A stretch of DNA of 39,296 nt from Verrucomicrobiota bacterium (GTDB lineage: Bacteria > Verrucomicrobiota > Verrucomicrobiia > Verrucomicrobiales > DEV007), in NCBI GenBank assembly GCA_963205275.1, contig CAUJIH010000070.1, positions 1-39,296 of the forward strand. The letters are read 5' to 3'. Under the pieces are notes generated by a model. The model ran no database searches. It was given only the letters and a program-made list of their open reading frames with translations, and was not told the DNA's origin. Made by a program: the position numbers and the translations under genes. Below are positions 17,729-25,051 of this stretch, piece after piece; position 1 is the first letter of the stretch; every line of letters starts with the position of its first letter.

Positions 17729-17775
17729 GGATGTTAAATTAAGAAAAAGTCGAGTTGGCAATAATCACAATAAAT

Positions 17776-17781
17776 ATTATA
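17776..17781 (-). promoter_or_regulatory. -10-like TATAAT upstream of the secretin gene
   Basis: A perfect TATAAT lies on the minus strand in a very AT-rich stretch (17740-17835) between the PilP-like stop and the secretin start. The -35 position (AACTCT at 17 bp spacing) is weak. It may allow the secretin block to be transcribed independently of the upstream pilin block. Confidence 0.4.
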
Positions 17782-17846
17782 GAATTCAGTTTTTAGCAAG
17801 AGTTAAATACTCGATCAGCGAAAATTTTTTTGGGAGTTCCGTTGTT

Positions 17847-18581
17847 TCAGTTGGCAATGTAAAGATCGTTCATGCGTTGAATCCCAGGGCCAGCTTCATG
17901 TGACACTCCCTTGCGGAGAGGTTCGAACTCCGCAGGTTGAGTCCGGAAAGGGATCGATGCCACCTCCTTCGTCTCCGCATCCTGAAAAAAGATTTCTCCA
18001 TTGCGTACGCCTTCAAATCGAAGCCGAATTACGAGATCCTGCACTTTGATGCCGAATTCTCCACCCACTTGGAAGGTGCGAGCCCCAAGGACTAACATTT
18101 TCTTTTGAGGATAGATTCCGGTAATCGGCAGAGAGAGGAGCGCATTTTTTAAAGCCGAGTTATCGAGCTGCACCGACTTCACTTCCTCGTGATACTGTTC
18201 GGCGAGAGCCGGTGCTGAGGCTGCATTCGCAGGATCCATGGGCATCCCGAATGGATCGATGGAGCGACCATTTTCCAAGAGCTTGGCAAGAATCTGATTG
18301 GAGCGCTTTAAAAATCCAGAGCTGTCAGCTCTCGACTTGTCCTGCGGATCATCGCTAGGAGGTACCCCGTCCTTCGGGATCGGAGGTGTCGCGAGTGCGA
18401 GGTCTGTTGGAGCGGAAGATTTGGATGTAGCCGAATCGACTGGGGGAGTTTTTATCTCCGATTGCGTCGCGATTGAGTTTCCGCTGGACTCAGATGGGAG
18501 CATTCCGGATAGAATCGAGGGCTGGCCATCCTGCGCTACCAGAGTGGCCGAGAGAAGGGAAAGGATCAGGAAGAATTTCAT
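17847..18581 (-). CDS. PilP-like exported protein
   Basis: The 244-residue product has a short signal peptide (MKFFLILSLLSATLVAQ). A Ser/Pro/Asp-rich linker (to about 100) is followed by a beta-rich C-terminal domain with ITGIYPQKKMLVLGARTFQVGGEF and a RLRFEGVRNGEIFFQD segment. This resembles the small beta domain of PilP/GspC that docks the inner-membrane complex onto the secretin. The position, directly after the PilO-like gene with a 4-base overlap and before the secretin, supports this. Unlike classical PilP there is no lipobox cysteine. The assignment is by context and pattern. Confidence 0.65.
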   Translation of the reverse strand: MKFFLILSLLSATLVAQDGQPSILSGMLPSESSGNSIATQSEIKTPPVDSATSKSSAPTDLALATPPIPKDGVPPSDDPQDKSRADSSGFLKRSNQILAKLLENGRSIDPFGMPMDPANAASAPALAEQYHEEVKSVQLDNSALKNALLSLPITGIYPQKKMLVLGARTFQVGGEFGIKVQDLVIRLRFEGVRNGEIFFQDAETKEVASIPFRTQPAEFEPLRKGVSHEAGPGIQRMNDLYIAN

Positions 18582-19162
18582 GGCTGAGCGTTGGAGGTTT
18601 CTTTGGCCTTTTCCCAGCAGAGATAGGTCACACTAAATTGGAGGGTCCCCTTCTTACCTTCAGCGGTGGAGGGTTTTGTCTGAATTGAGAGATCTTCGAG
18701 CACGAGATTCGGCATTTCTGTTTCTAGCTCCGCCAGAAGTAATTGCATCGGTTTGAATCCTCCTTCGAAACTCAGCTTCATCCGCGAGGAGGGAAATTTG
18801 AAGCGGGAGCCGATGCCGCCACCTGTTGCCTGTCCCATTTCCGTCTGGTGAAGCACTTCGGGATCGTATTTCGCGAGAATTTTATCCAGATTTTTGGTGA
18901 GAGATTCCACGACATCTTGGCTCATTTTAGAATTCCAATAGACGGCTTTTTCTCGGCGGTTGTCTTTTGTGAGAAACCCCTCGAGTTCACTTACTTGTGA
19001 TTGAGCCGTTTCAAATCGCTCCAAAGCAGATAGCTTTTCACGATGAAGCTTGTCGATTTTCGAATGCCCAGAGAAGGCTCCTATGCCGATGGCACCTAAT
19101 ACGGCGAAGGGAAGAATGACACCAAAGACGAGAATCGCCTGGCTGTGAGGGGAGGGGTTCAT
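18578..19162 (-). CDS. PilO/GspM-like inner-membrane protein
   Basis: The 194-residue protein has one N-terminal membrane helix (about 10-29, AILVFGVILPFAVLGAIGIG). A coiled-coil stretch (about 33-65) precedes a C-terminal ferredoxin-like domain (MKLSFEGGFKPMQLLLAELETEMPNLVLEDLSI) typical of PilO/GspM folds. It overlaps its neighbours on both sides by 4 bases. In Akkermansia the protein Amuc_1100, encoded in a similar neighbourhood, is known to have a PilN/PilO-like structure; this gene may be its counterpart, which is inference. Confidence 0.75.
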   Translation of the reverse strand: MNPSPHSQAILVFGVILPFAVLGAIGIGAFSGHSKIDKLHREKLSALERFETAQSQVSELEGFLTKDNRREKAVYWNSKMSQDVVESLTKNLDKILAKYDPEVLHQTEMGQATGGGIGSRFKFPSSRMKLSFEGGFKPMQLLLAELETEMPNLVLEDLSIQTKPSTAEGKKGTLQFSVTYLCWEKAKETSNAQP

Positions 19163-20997
19163 TCGCTTTGAAGAGTAGAAGTGTTGATCGCGAGTTCGTC
19201 TTTATTGCTCAGACTTTGAGTTACGGTAAGTTCAAATGAGGTCCGAAAGTGCCGTGCGACCTTTGCAGGGAATTCAGCGCTGGGGGACATGGTCCCCTGC
19301 TTCTGCTGAAATGAGACCTGCACTTCCCGTGTTGGAGATGATACAGAGAGGTAAGGGGCGCGATTCTTCTCGGCGATCGAGTTAAGTGCGTTCGTGATTC
19401 GCACTCGACTCCCCAGCGTTGACAGATCCGTCGCGACTTCTGGATTGGCAAATCCGTTGATTGTCCACTGACGCTTCAACCCGATCGCGTTGGCTTCAGA
19501 ATTTTTTTCCGTGTCATTTGTCTCCGCTCGATAGGCTGCATCCGACAGGATCACTCCGCCATCTGCAGGGAAGAGTTCGAGCAGAGCCTCCATTGCTAGC
19601 CAGCCCTCAGACCGCTTTTCGAGAAGACGATCCCAGTGCTTCCACTCTCGTTGCTCTTTCTGTAACTTTTCGAGCTTGAGTTCCATTGCCTGAGCATCGC
19701 TCGAGGACACTCTCCATGCGGATGAGCGAGCTTTCGCGATGAAGTCCATACCGACCCATCCCGCGAAGCCTAGGATCGCGATCATAGCGACCTTTTGCGC
19801 GATTCGACTCAGTTTGAGGATGCGCAGATCACCATAGGTGGGCATCTTGGCGATCTCGGTGCGAGATACCCCGTAGAAGTCCTGCCAGGCCCAGATTTCA
19901 CGAAACTGTTTTTGAAAGCTTTGCTCATTCGGCGAGGGCGGAGTTTCCTGAATGGCGACTGCGAATTCGAAGCATCGATCAATCACCCCCTCCGTCAGAG
20001 ATGTCTGTCGGGTATTGATACAGCGGACTCGCGATTGAGGGAACTGGGTGCGATAGGGAATTAGTAGTTCCGCAAGCTGACTCTCCACGAGTCCGACGAG
20101 AGAGACGAAAATGATGTTGGGATTCTTGAGATTCAGAAGAGCGGCGGTCTGGAACAGAGCCTCATGGATATCTTCTGGACTCAGATGGGAGGTCCCACGG
20201 TGGAGAAATGGACGGAGAAGCGATATTTCTCCACGCTGTCCTGTCGCGAAGAGAAGCGTCATGCTCTCGTAGTGCAATAGGGCGAGGGAAGGTCCGATTT
20301 CAGGGGATTGGATTTCCGGGAAGATGTAGGGTAGACCAGCGGCTGCCTCAAGCGGCGCGCTGCGAACATTGACGATCACCGGAATGTTCCGGATCTCTCC
20401 GTAGCTGCGAAGAGCATCGACGACAGGATCGAGTTTTCCCGTGATCTGTGCAGCCAGAGCTTGTTTGCCGCCCTCTGCGTTTCCCAGCAGGGGCAGGAGA
20501 CGCCACTTTCCAGAATTTTCGCTGATCGAGTCATCTCCGATGGCGATTTCCGGAGCAGAGAGCAGAAGCTCATTCAGATTGTCGAAATCCTTCTCCTCCG
20601 CAAAGTCGGGAGCCAGGTCTCGGATGCGGAGTCCATCCGCCATGTGGATCAGAACGCCGAGTGAGTTGGGCTTTTTCCCAAACTCCTGATTCGAGAGAAT
20701 CTGTCGGAGGAGATCATGCAGAGCGTCACGGGAGGCTGTACTGAGACTGACGGTTCCGTTTTCATCGGTCGATAGTGAGATTGACGGGAGTTCCGGCCCG
20801 GACCACCACTGACGCACACTGCGACGATAGACTGCACTGGAGCCGGAATCCGGCCCGATCCAGATATGCCATTGCAGATCATGTTCATGAGGGCGGCGAT
20901 ACCAAGCTGCTTCATTCGCACGACTCGTTGATCGAGCGAGCCGCTTCGCCTGGCGGTAGAGCTTGATCGGTGATGCAGGTAGGGAGAGGAGATCCAT
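19159..20997 (-). CDS. PilM-PilN fusion-like protein (GspL-like architecture)
   Basis: The 612-residue protein has a cytoplasmic N-terminal half (1-400) resembling the actin-like PilM/GspL fold, with a degenerate nucleotide region around SLALLHYESMTLLFATGQRGEISLLRPFLHRG (residues 237-268; one piece given in key residues only). A membrane helix follows at about 402-421 (KVAMIAILGFAGWVGMDFI), then a coiled coil (436-462) and a periplasmic PilN-like domain ending near 600. This is the GspL layout, or a fusion of PilM with PilN. The usual PilM Asp/Gly nucleotide motifs are not clear, so ATP binding is doubtful. It starts the PilM/N-O-P block. Confidence 0.72.
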   Translation of the reverse strand: MDLLSLPASPIKLYRQAKRLARSTSRANEAAWYRRPHEHDLQWHIWIGPDSGSSAVYRRSVRQWWSGPELPSISLSTDENGTVSLSTASRDALHDLLRQILSNQEFGKKPNSLGVLIHMADGLRIRDLAPDFAEEKDFDNLNELLLSAPEIAIGDDSISENSGKWRLLPLLGNAEGGKQALAAQITGKLDPVVDALRSYGEIRNIPVIVNVRSAPLEAAAGLPYIFPEIQSPEIGPSLALLHYESMTLLFATGQRGEISLLRPFLHRGTSHLSPEDIHEALFQTAALLNLKNPNIIFVSLVGLVESQLAELLIPYRTQFPQSRVRCINTRQTSLTEGVIDRCFEFAVAIQETPPSPNEQSFQKQFREIWAWQDFYGVSRTEIAKMPTYGDLRILKLSRIAQKVAMIAILGFAGWVGMDFIAKARSSAWRVSSSDAQAMELKLEKLQKEQREWKHWDRLLEKRSEGWLAMEALLELFPADGGVILSDAAYRAETNDTEKNSEANAIGLKRQWTINGFANPEVATDLSTLGSRVRITNALNSIAEKNRAPYLSVSSPTREVQVSFQQKQGTMSPSAEFPAKVARHFRTSFELTVTQSLSNKDELAINTSTLQSE

Positions 20998-21189
20998 GGA
21001 GAGACAGAGGTAGAGAGGGGGCAGCTAGGGGGGGGTGCCGTTTGCCGAAGTGAATCCAGAGGATGGAGAAATCCGGACTCAATTCGAGAAAAGACGATTT
21101 GGATCGCGGGCGATCCCCAGGGAGCGAACTCCCTGAGGATCGAAGCGAATCATTCGATTAGATCGGGTTACACGATCCTCGTGCTTGAA
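20998..21189 (-). other. Intergenic gap between pilin copy 1 and the PilM/N-like gene
   Basis: The 192 bp hold a strong stem-loop near the pilin stop (21111-21142) and then a G-rich stretch (21001-21040 on the plus strand) leading to the PilM/N-like start. No separate gene is seen. The stem-loop may lower transcription of the machinery genes relative to the pilins. Confidence 0.5.
21111..21142 (-). terminator. Stem-loop downstream of pilin copy 1
   Basis: Arms 21111-21124 and 21129-21142 pair over 14 positions with one mismatch and a 4-base loop, 48 bp after the pilin stop. There is no T-tract on the minus strand, so it may act as an attenuator or an RNA-stabilising hairpin rather than a classical intrinsic terminator. 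Confidence 0.6.
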
Positions 21190-21579
21190 TTACCATCCGG
21201 TGACGCTGCTGGGCGCGTGCTGCAGATCTGAAGACTTATCGCAGGTCAGATAGGCAGTCCCGACGGCAGGAATGGTGCCGAGCCATGTATAAGTGCCGCC
21301 GCTGGAGCAAGTTGGTTCCGTCTCGAGCATTTTACCCGATCCGGCGATCGTTCCCTTCACAAGGGCGTCACCGATGTTCTTTTCATACAAATTCTGGTAG
21401 GAGCGAACAGCCTTTTGGACATTGGAAATGTTCAGGATGCACTTGGAGCGATTTGAACCTTCTTTATAGGCGGAGACACCGATGAAGAGAACGCTGATCA
21501 GGCCGAGGAGAACGGCGATGACTAGGGTAACTTCAATGAGGGTAAGCCCCGCTTGCTTCTTGATGTTATTCAGTTTCAT
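21190..21579 (-). CDS. Type IV pilin-like protein, tandem copy 1
   Basis: The 129-residue prepilin has a short basic leader (MKLNNIKKQAG) cleaved after Gly. The mature protein starts LTLIEVTLVIAVLLGLISVLF with Glu at +5; +1 is Leu rather than Phe. The head domain contains three cysteines (in SKCIL, PTCSS and LTCDK), of which two could form a C-terminal disulfide loop around the YTWLGTIP segment. It differs from copy 2 at only five residues, all in the C-terminal half. The ATG at 21579 is chosen by identity with copy 2; upstream open sequence is a shadow of the spacer. It is probably a major structural pilin. Confidence 0.93.
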   Translation of the reverse strand: MKLNNIKKQAGLTLIEVTLVIAVLLGLISVLFIGVSAYKEGSNRSKCILNISNVQKAVRSYQNLYEKNIGDALVKGTIAGSGKMLETEPTCSSGGTYTWLGTIPAVGTAYLTCDKSSDLQHAPSSVTGW

Positions 21580-21703
21580 TATCGTATTGGTTATTTGGTT
21601 TGTTTTATTGTCGTTGGGGTTTTCGACCGACCCTGGTTGCGGGGCGATGCGAAAGGGGGTTCCAGAAGAAAGTGATTGAAAGAGAATCAGAGTTGGAGAT
21701 GTA

Positions 21704-21739
21704 ATCCCTAGGGAGCTAGGGAGCGCACTCCCTAGGGAT
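21704..21739 (-). terminator. Stem-loop downstream of pilin copy 2
   Basis: Perfect 12-base arms (21704-21715 and 21728-21739, ATCCCTAGGGAG and its complement) enclose a 12-base loop, 50 bp after the stop of copy 2. The position relative to the stop matches the stem-loop after copy 1, and both arms end in CTCCCT. No T-tract follows on the minus strand. Confidence 0.6.
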
Positions 21740-21788
21740 AGATTTACGTAATCCGGAATGCCCCGATTGGAACATTCGAGTGCTTGAA

Positions 21789-22178
21789 TTACCAGCCGGT
21801 GACGCTGGTGGGAGCGTGCTGCAGATCTGAAGACTTCGAGCAGGTCAGATAGGCAGTTCCGACGGCAGGAATGGTGCCGAGCCAAGTGTAGGTACCGCTA
21901 CTTGAGCAAGTTGGCTCGGTCTCGAGCATTTTACCCGATCCGGTGATCGTTGCCTTCACAAGGGCGTCACCGATGTTCTTTTCATACAAATTCTGGTAGG
22001 AGCGAACGGCCTTCTGGACATTGGAGATGTTCAGGATGCACTTGGAGCGATTCGAACCTTCTTTATAGGCGGAGACACCGATGAAGAGAACGCTGATCAG
22101 GCCGAGGAGAACGGCGATGACCAGGGTAACTTCGATGAGGGTAAGACCCGCTTGCTTCTTGATGTTATTCAGTTTCAT
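21789..22178 (-). CDS. Type IV pilin-like protein, tandem copy 2
   Basis: This 129-residue prepilin is identical to copy 1 except for five residues (in KATITGSG, SSSGTY, TCSKSS and APTS). The leader, the Gly cleavage site, Glu+5 and the three cysteines are the same. At least 27 bases upstream of the ATG are also identical between the copies, so the duplication unit included the untranslated leader. No Shine-Dalgarno is visible in that leader. The near identity implies recent tandem duplication or ongoing gene conversion. Confidence 0.93.
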   Translation of the reverse strand: MKLNNIKKQAGLTLIEVTLVIAVLLGLISVLFIGVSAYKEGSNRSKCILNISNVQKAVRSYQNLYEKNIGDALVKATITGSGKMLETEPTCSSSGTYTWLGTIPAVGTAYLTCSKSSDLQHAPTSVTGW

Positions 22179-22211
22179 TATCGTATTGGTTATTTGGTTT
22201 GTTTTTTTGAC

Positions 22212-22244
22212 TTTCGATCAATATTGTTGTTGGCTTGATCGAAA
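22212..22244 (-). terminator. Stem-loop downstream of pilin copy 3
   Basis: Perfect 10-base arms (22212-22221 and 22235-22244, TTTCGATCAA and its complement) with a 13-base loop lie 64 bp after the stop of the third pilin. The sequence is unrelated to the two other hairpins, but the position is similar. No T-tract follows on the minus strand. Confidence 0.5.
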
Positions 22245-22307
22245 TTGTTTTCTACTAATGAGAAAGTGTTGATAAAGTTCTGCTCGTAAATGATTCGTGA
22301 AGCGCGT

Positions 22308-22697
22308 TCACCATCCGGTGGTGCTGAGCGGAGCATGTTGATCTGTCAATGCCTTGGAGCATGTGAGGTAGGCGGTGTCGAGGGGAGGGATGGTGCCTCG
22401 CCATGTGTACTCGCCGCCGCTTTTGCAATCTGGAATGGTTTCCAACATTTTTCCCGTGCCGACCAATTGAACTTTGGTAAGAGGATCGCCGAATTCTTTC
22501 TGATACATGTTCTGGTAGGCTCGCGTTGCTTTCTGCACTTGAGAAATATTCAATAGGCAGAAAGAGCGATTGGTGCCTTCCTTATAGGCAGTGGCTCCGA
22601 TAAAGAGAACGCTGATCAGACCTAGGAGAACAGCAACAACGAGAGTGACCTCGATCAGAGTCAGTCCGGCCTCTTTGCTGTTGCGAATGAATTCCAT
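22308..22697 (-). CDS. Type IV pilin-like protein, divergent third copy
   Basis: This 129-residue prepilin has the same length, the AGLTLIEVTLV start of the mature protein, Glu+5 and the same cysteine positions as copies 1 and 2. It has diverged through the head domain (KLVQLVGTGK-type region, YTWRGTIPPLDTAYLTC, ending TTGW). It follows the PilT-like gene by 34 bp and is first of the three pilins in the transcript. It may be an older paralogue with a minor role or an alternative pilin. Confidence 0.92.
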   Translation of the reverse strand: MEFIRNSKEAGLTLIEVTLVVAVLLGLISVLFIGATAYKEGTNRSFCLLNISQVQKATRAYQNMYQKEFGDPLTKVQLVGTGKMLETIPDCKSGGEYTWRGTIPPLDTAYLTCSKALTDQHAPLSTTGW

Positions 22698-22731
22698 GAA
22701 TGGAGCGAGTAAGGAAAAATGTGGGTTCTGA

Positions 22732-23940
22732 TTAGCTGGCCTTGCTGCGAATGAAGAGAAGCTCTTCGCCTTCCGAGTCGTTCATACGATTCATCGAGAA
22801 AGCGGTCTGAGTGATTTTGCCTGCGTTGAGTAGATTGCGTAGATTCGCGTCCCACTCGATATTTCCGCTATGGCGGATGGCGTCTTCGAGAGACTTGGCA
22901 GCGCCATCGTAGGAGGAAATCCCGGAACGGACAGCGGAGCTGTTGTTCTGGAGAAATTCGTAATTGAGCACGCGACCATTCTCCGTGGGAATCAGTCCCT
23001 GAGAGAGGATGAACATAAGGATCTCCGAGAGACGACCGAGGAGAGAGCGATGCTGCTCCTGAGGGAAGAACTCAAGAATACGGCTGAGTGTTTTCACGGC
23101 CCCGTTCGTGTGAAGGGTCGAAATGACCACATGTCCGGTCTGAGCGGCTTCAATGGCGATTTCCATCGTCTCGCGATCACGAATTTCTCCGATCAGGATC
23201 ACATGGGGTGCTTTGCGCAGCGCATCCTTCAGACCTTGTTTGTAGGAACCAATATGCTTACCGACTTCCTGCTGGGTGCAAAATCCGGGAGAAGGAATCA
23301 GATTCCCTGCGTCATCAGGGTTCTTGAGAAATCGAGAGTAGCGATATTCAATGGGATCCTCGACCGTGACGATGTGGCGGGGATGATTCATACGCAGCCA
23401 GTCGAGAATCGCGGCGAGGGTCGTAGATTTTCCAGAGCCTGTCTGCCCAGTAACGAGTCCGAATCCCTGACGACGCTTCATGAACTCGCACACGGCCCTT
23501 ACGGTATCGGCGGAGAGACCGAGCGTCTGGAGATCCGCGATCTCGTCGCTGAGAATTCGGCAGGTGAGTCCGGGACCGGAGGCGCTCAAGTGAGCCTGGA
23601 CGCGCATCCGTCCTGAGATCGTTCCATCGGGGAGAGGAAAGCCTTCGGTGCTGAAGTCGGCGACTTTATCATCGAAGAGGCGAGCCTGAACACCCTTTTG
23701 GTTCTGAAGTTTCGCAGCGGCTCCCACGCTGTCCGCTTCCTGGCGACCGTAAAGATACTCTACGACATTCATCACTACGGATGAGGGGAGTTCCCCGAGG
23801 CGACGAATAATTTCTAGGCCGCGCTTCGTGTGGCAGTAAACCCAGTTCCCACTGCGGATCTGGATGTCCGAAATCTTGTTGCCACCGGCAGTGGCAAAGA
23901 TTTCGTTCATTACGATCTGGGCTTGTTCTTGGGGATCCAT
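22732..23940 (-). CDS. PilT-family retraction ATPase (variant)
   Basis: The 402-residue protein is a twitching-motility-type ATPase. Walker A is GQTGSGKST at about 165-173, the Asp box is VTVEDPIEY, Walker B lies in HVILIGEIRD near 246-255, and the His box is VISTLHTNGA. Two departures from PilT are seen. About a dozen extra residues sit between the Asp box and the QQEVG motif. The C-terminal AIRNLIRE motif, needed for retraction in PilT, reads AVRSGISS. The protein may therefore be closer to PilU or have a modified role. It is first in the pilin operon, downstream of a clear promoter. Confidence 0.92.
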   Translation of the reverse strand: MDPQEQAQIVMNEIFATAGGNKISDIQIRSGNWVYCHTKRGLEIIRRLGELPSSVVMNVVEYLYGRQEADSVGAAAKLQNQKGVQARLFDDKVADFSTEGFPLPDGTISGRMRVQAHLSASGPGLTCRILSDEIADLQTLGLSADTVRAVCEFMKRRQGFGLVTGQTGSGKSTTLAAILDWLRMNHPRHIVTVEDPIEYRYSRFLKNPDDAGNLIPSPGFCTQQEVGKHIGSYKQGLKDALRKAPHVILIGEIRDRETMEIAIEAAQTGHVVISTLHTNGAVKTLSRILEFFPQEQHRSLLGRLSEILMFILSQGLIPTENGRVLNYEFLQNNSSAVRSGISSYDGAAKSLEDAIRHSGNIEWDANLRNLLNAGKITQTAFSMNRMNDSEGEELLFIRSKAS

Positions 23941-23964
23941 CGAAAGTTTAATTATCGATATAGA

Positions 23965-23993
23965 ATATTACTACTATAAAAACTAGAATGCAA
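23965..23993 (-). promoter_or_regulatory. Promoter of the pilT-pilin block
   Basis: On the minus strand TTGCAT (-35, at 23988-23993) and TAATAT (-10, at 23965-23970) are separated by 17 bp, in a strongly AT-rich region. The expected start of transcription lies about 18 bases before the ATG at 23940. TTGCAT also occurs upstream of the gene starting at 32224. Confidence 0.6.
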
Positions 23994-24073
23994 ATAAATT
24001 TTTAAAATTTTTGTATTTGCGGATAATTTAGTTTTCCGGCGCTAGATTTGACCTCTCCAGCAGTCTGAATGGA

Positions 24074-25051
24074 TCACTCCTGTTCCTCGACCTTCTCGCG
24101 CTCGGCGACTTCGGACTCTACCGGAGCTTTTTTTGCTTCGGCGCGAGCGATCATGGCGTCGAACTGTCCGAAAGTGCGGCTAAGGAAATTGCTTCTCTCA
24201 GCGATTTCCATCTGGCGATCACGCGAGAGATTCTTCCAGATTCCTTTTGCTTCAGATTCTGCCTGAATCTGCTGGAACCGCTGCAGACAATATCCGATCC
24301 GATCACGATGTTCTTTCAGCATTTCTACGGGTTGGGAAGTATGCGATTCCGCGTAGATAGCGGAAGCCATCTGATAGAGATTCGTAGCCGCCGCCGCCGC
24401 CGTCAGCCAAGGTTCTGGATCTTCCTTCTCCTGCATCGCGGTTTGAATCACGATATTGGCAATGGTTTTCGCCTGTTCGTATTTCTGCGGGCTTCCGCCG
24501 AAGTCGTAGGTGGTCAGGAAGAGGTGGTAGGAGTCGTAGGCTCCGTAGTTCGTCGGATCCATTTTGAAGCTGCGGAGCAGCATTCGCTCGATATCCAAGT
24601 AAACGCTCGCGAGATGAGCCTGGCTCAGGGAGTGAGAATTGGTGCGGACGTACCCAGCATTGCTTCGGGCCTGGAGCCACTCCTTCCCGAGATCAATCCA
24701 TGATTCGTCGTGATCCGTCGTAGCCATATCCGTGTGCTCATGTGCGCCGTGAGACGACTCTCCATGGCCATGATCGTGGTCATGATCGTGGTCATGATCG
24801 TGGTCGCATTTTGAGTGATCGTGATCTCCCATTCCGTGTGGAGCGAGTTCTTCGACTCCGAGGTGCCAGACGCGATCAATCGTGCTCTCGGACAGGCGAG
24901 CCATCAATTTACCGTAGGCGGAACCTTGAATGCAAAACGGATTCTGACTATACCTGATTCCGCTTCCTAGGCTGGAATATCCTGCGATGGAAAGCCCGAG
25001 TCCAGCCAGGATGAAGCAGCTCGGGAGACTGTTTTGAAGAATTCGAGTCAT
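24074..25051 (-). CDS. Membrane-anchored protein with Asp-His metal-binding tract
   Basis: The 325-residue protein has an N-terminal hydrophobic segment (about 10-28) acting as signal or anchor. A His/Asp-rich tract at about residues 72-115 includes eleven consecutive alternating Asp and His residues, encoded in part by three exact 12-base repeats at 24769-24804. The rest is helical, resembling tetratricopeptide-like repeats (LASVYLDIERML, YEQAKTIANIVIQTA), with a charged C-terminus. Such tracts bind Zn, Ni, Co or Cu. It overlaps the permease gene by 4 bases, so it probably works with the ABC transporter, for example in metal delivery or buffering in the periplasm. No family is recognised. 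Confidence 0.75.
   Translation of the reverse strand: MTRILQNSLPSCFILAGLGLSIAGYSSLGSGIRYSQNPFCIQGSAYGKLMARLSESTIDRVWHLGVEELAPHGMGDHDHSKCDHDHDHDHDHDHGHGESSHGAHEHTDMATTDHDESWIDLGKEWLQARSNAGYVRTNSHSLSQAHLASVYLDIERMLLRSFKMDPTNYGAYDSYHLFLTTYDFGGSPQKYEQAKTIANIVIQTAMQEKEDPEPWLTAAAAATNLYQMASAIYAESHTSQPVEMLKEHRDRIGYCLQRFQQIQAESEAKGIWKNLSRDRQMEIAERSNFLSRTFGQFDAMIARAEAKKAPVESEVAEREKVEEQE
24769..24804. repeat. Three tandem 12-base repeats coding for Asp-His
   Basis: CATGATCGTGGT is repeated three times exactly. Read on the minus strand it encodes alternating Asp and His. Such a tract can change length by slippage in multiples of four residues without breaking the frame, so the number of metal-binding residues may vary between strains. 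Confidence 0.85.

Noticed and set aside
21190..21885. Longer version of pilin copy 1 starting at 21885
   Set aside because: The extra 102 residues run back through the spacer and hairpin into copy 2 and lack a prepilin leader; the start at 21579 matches copy 2.
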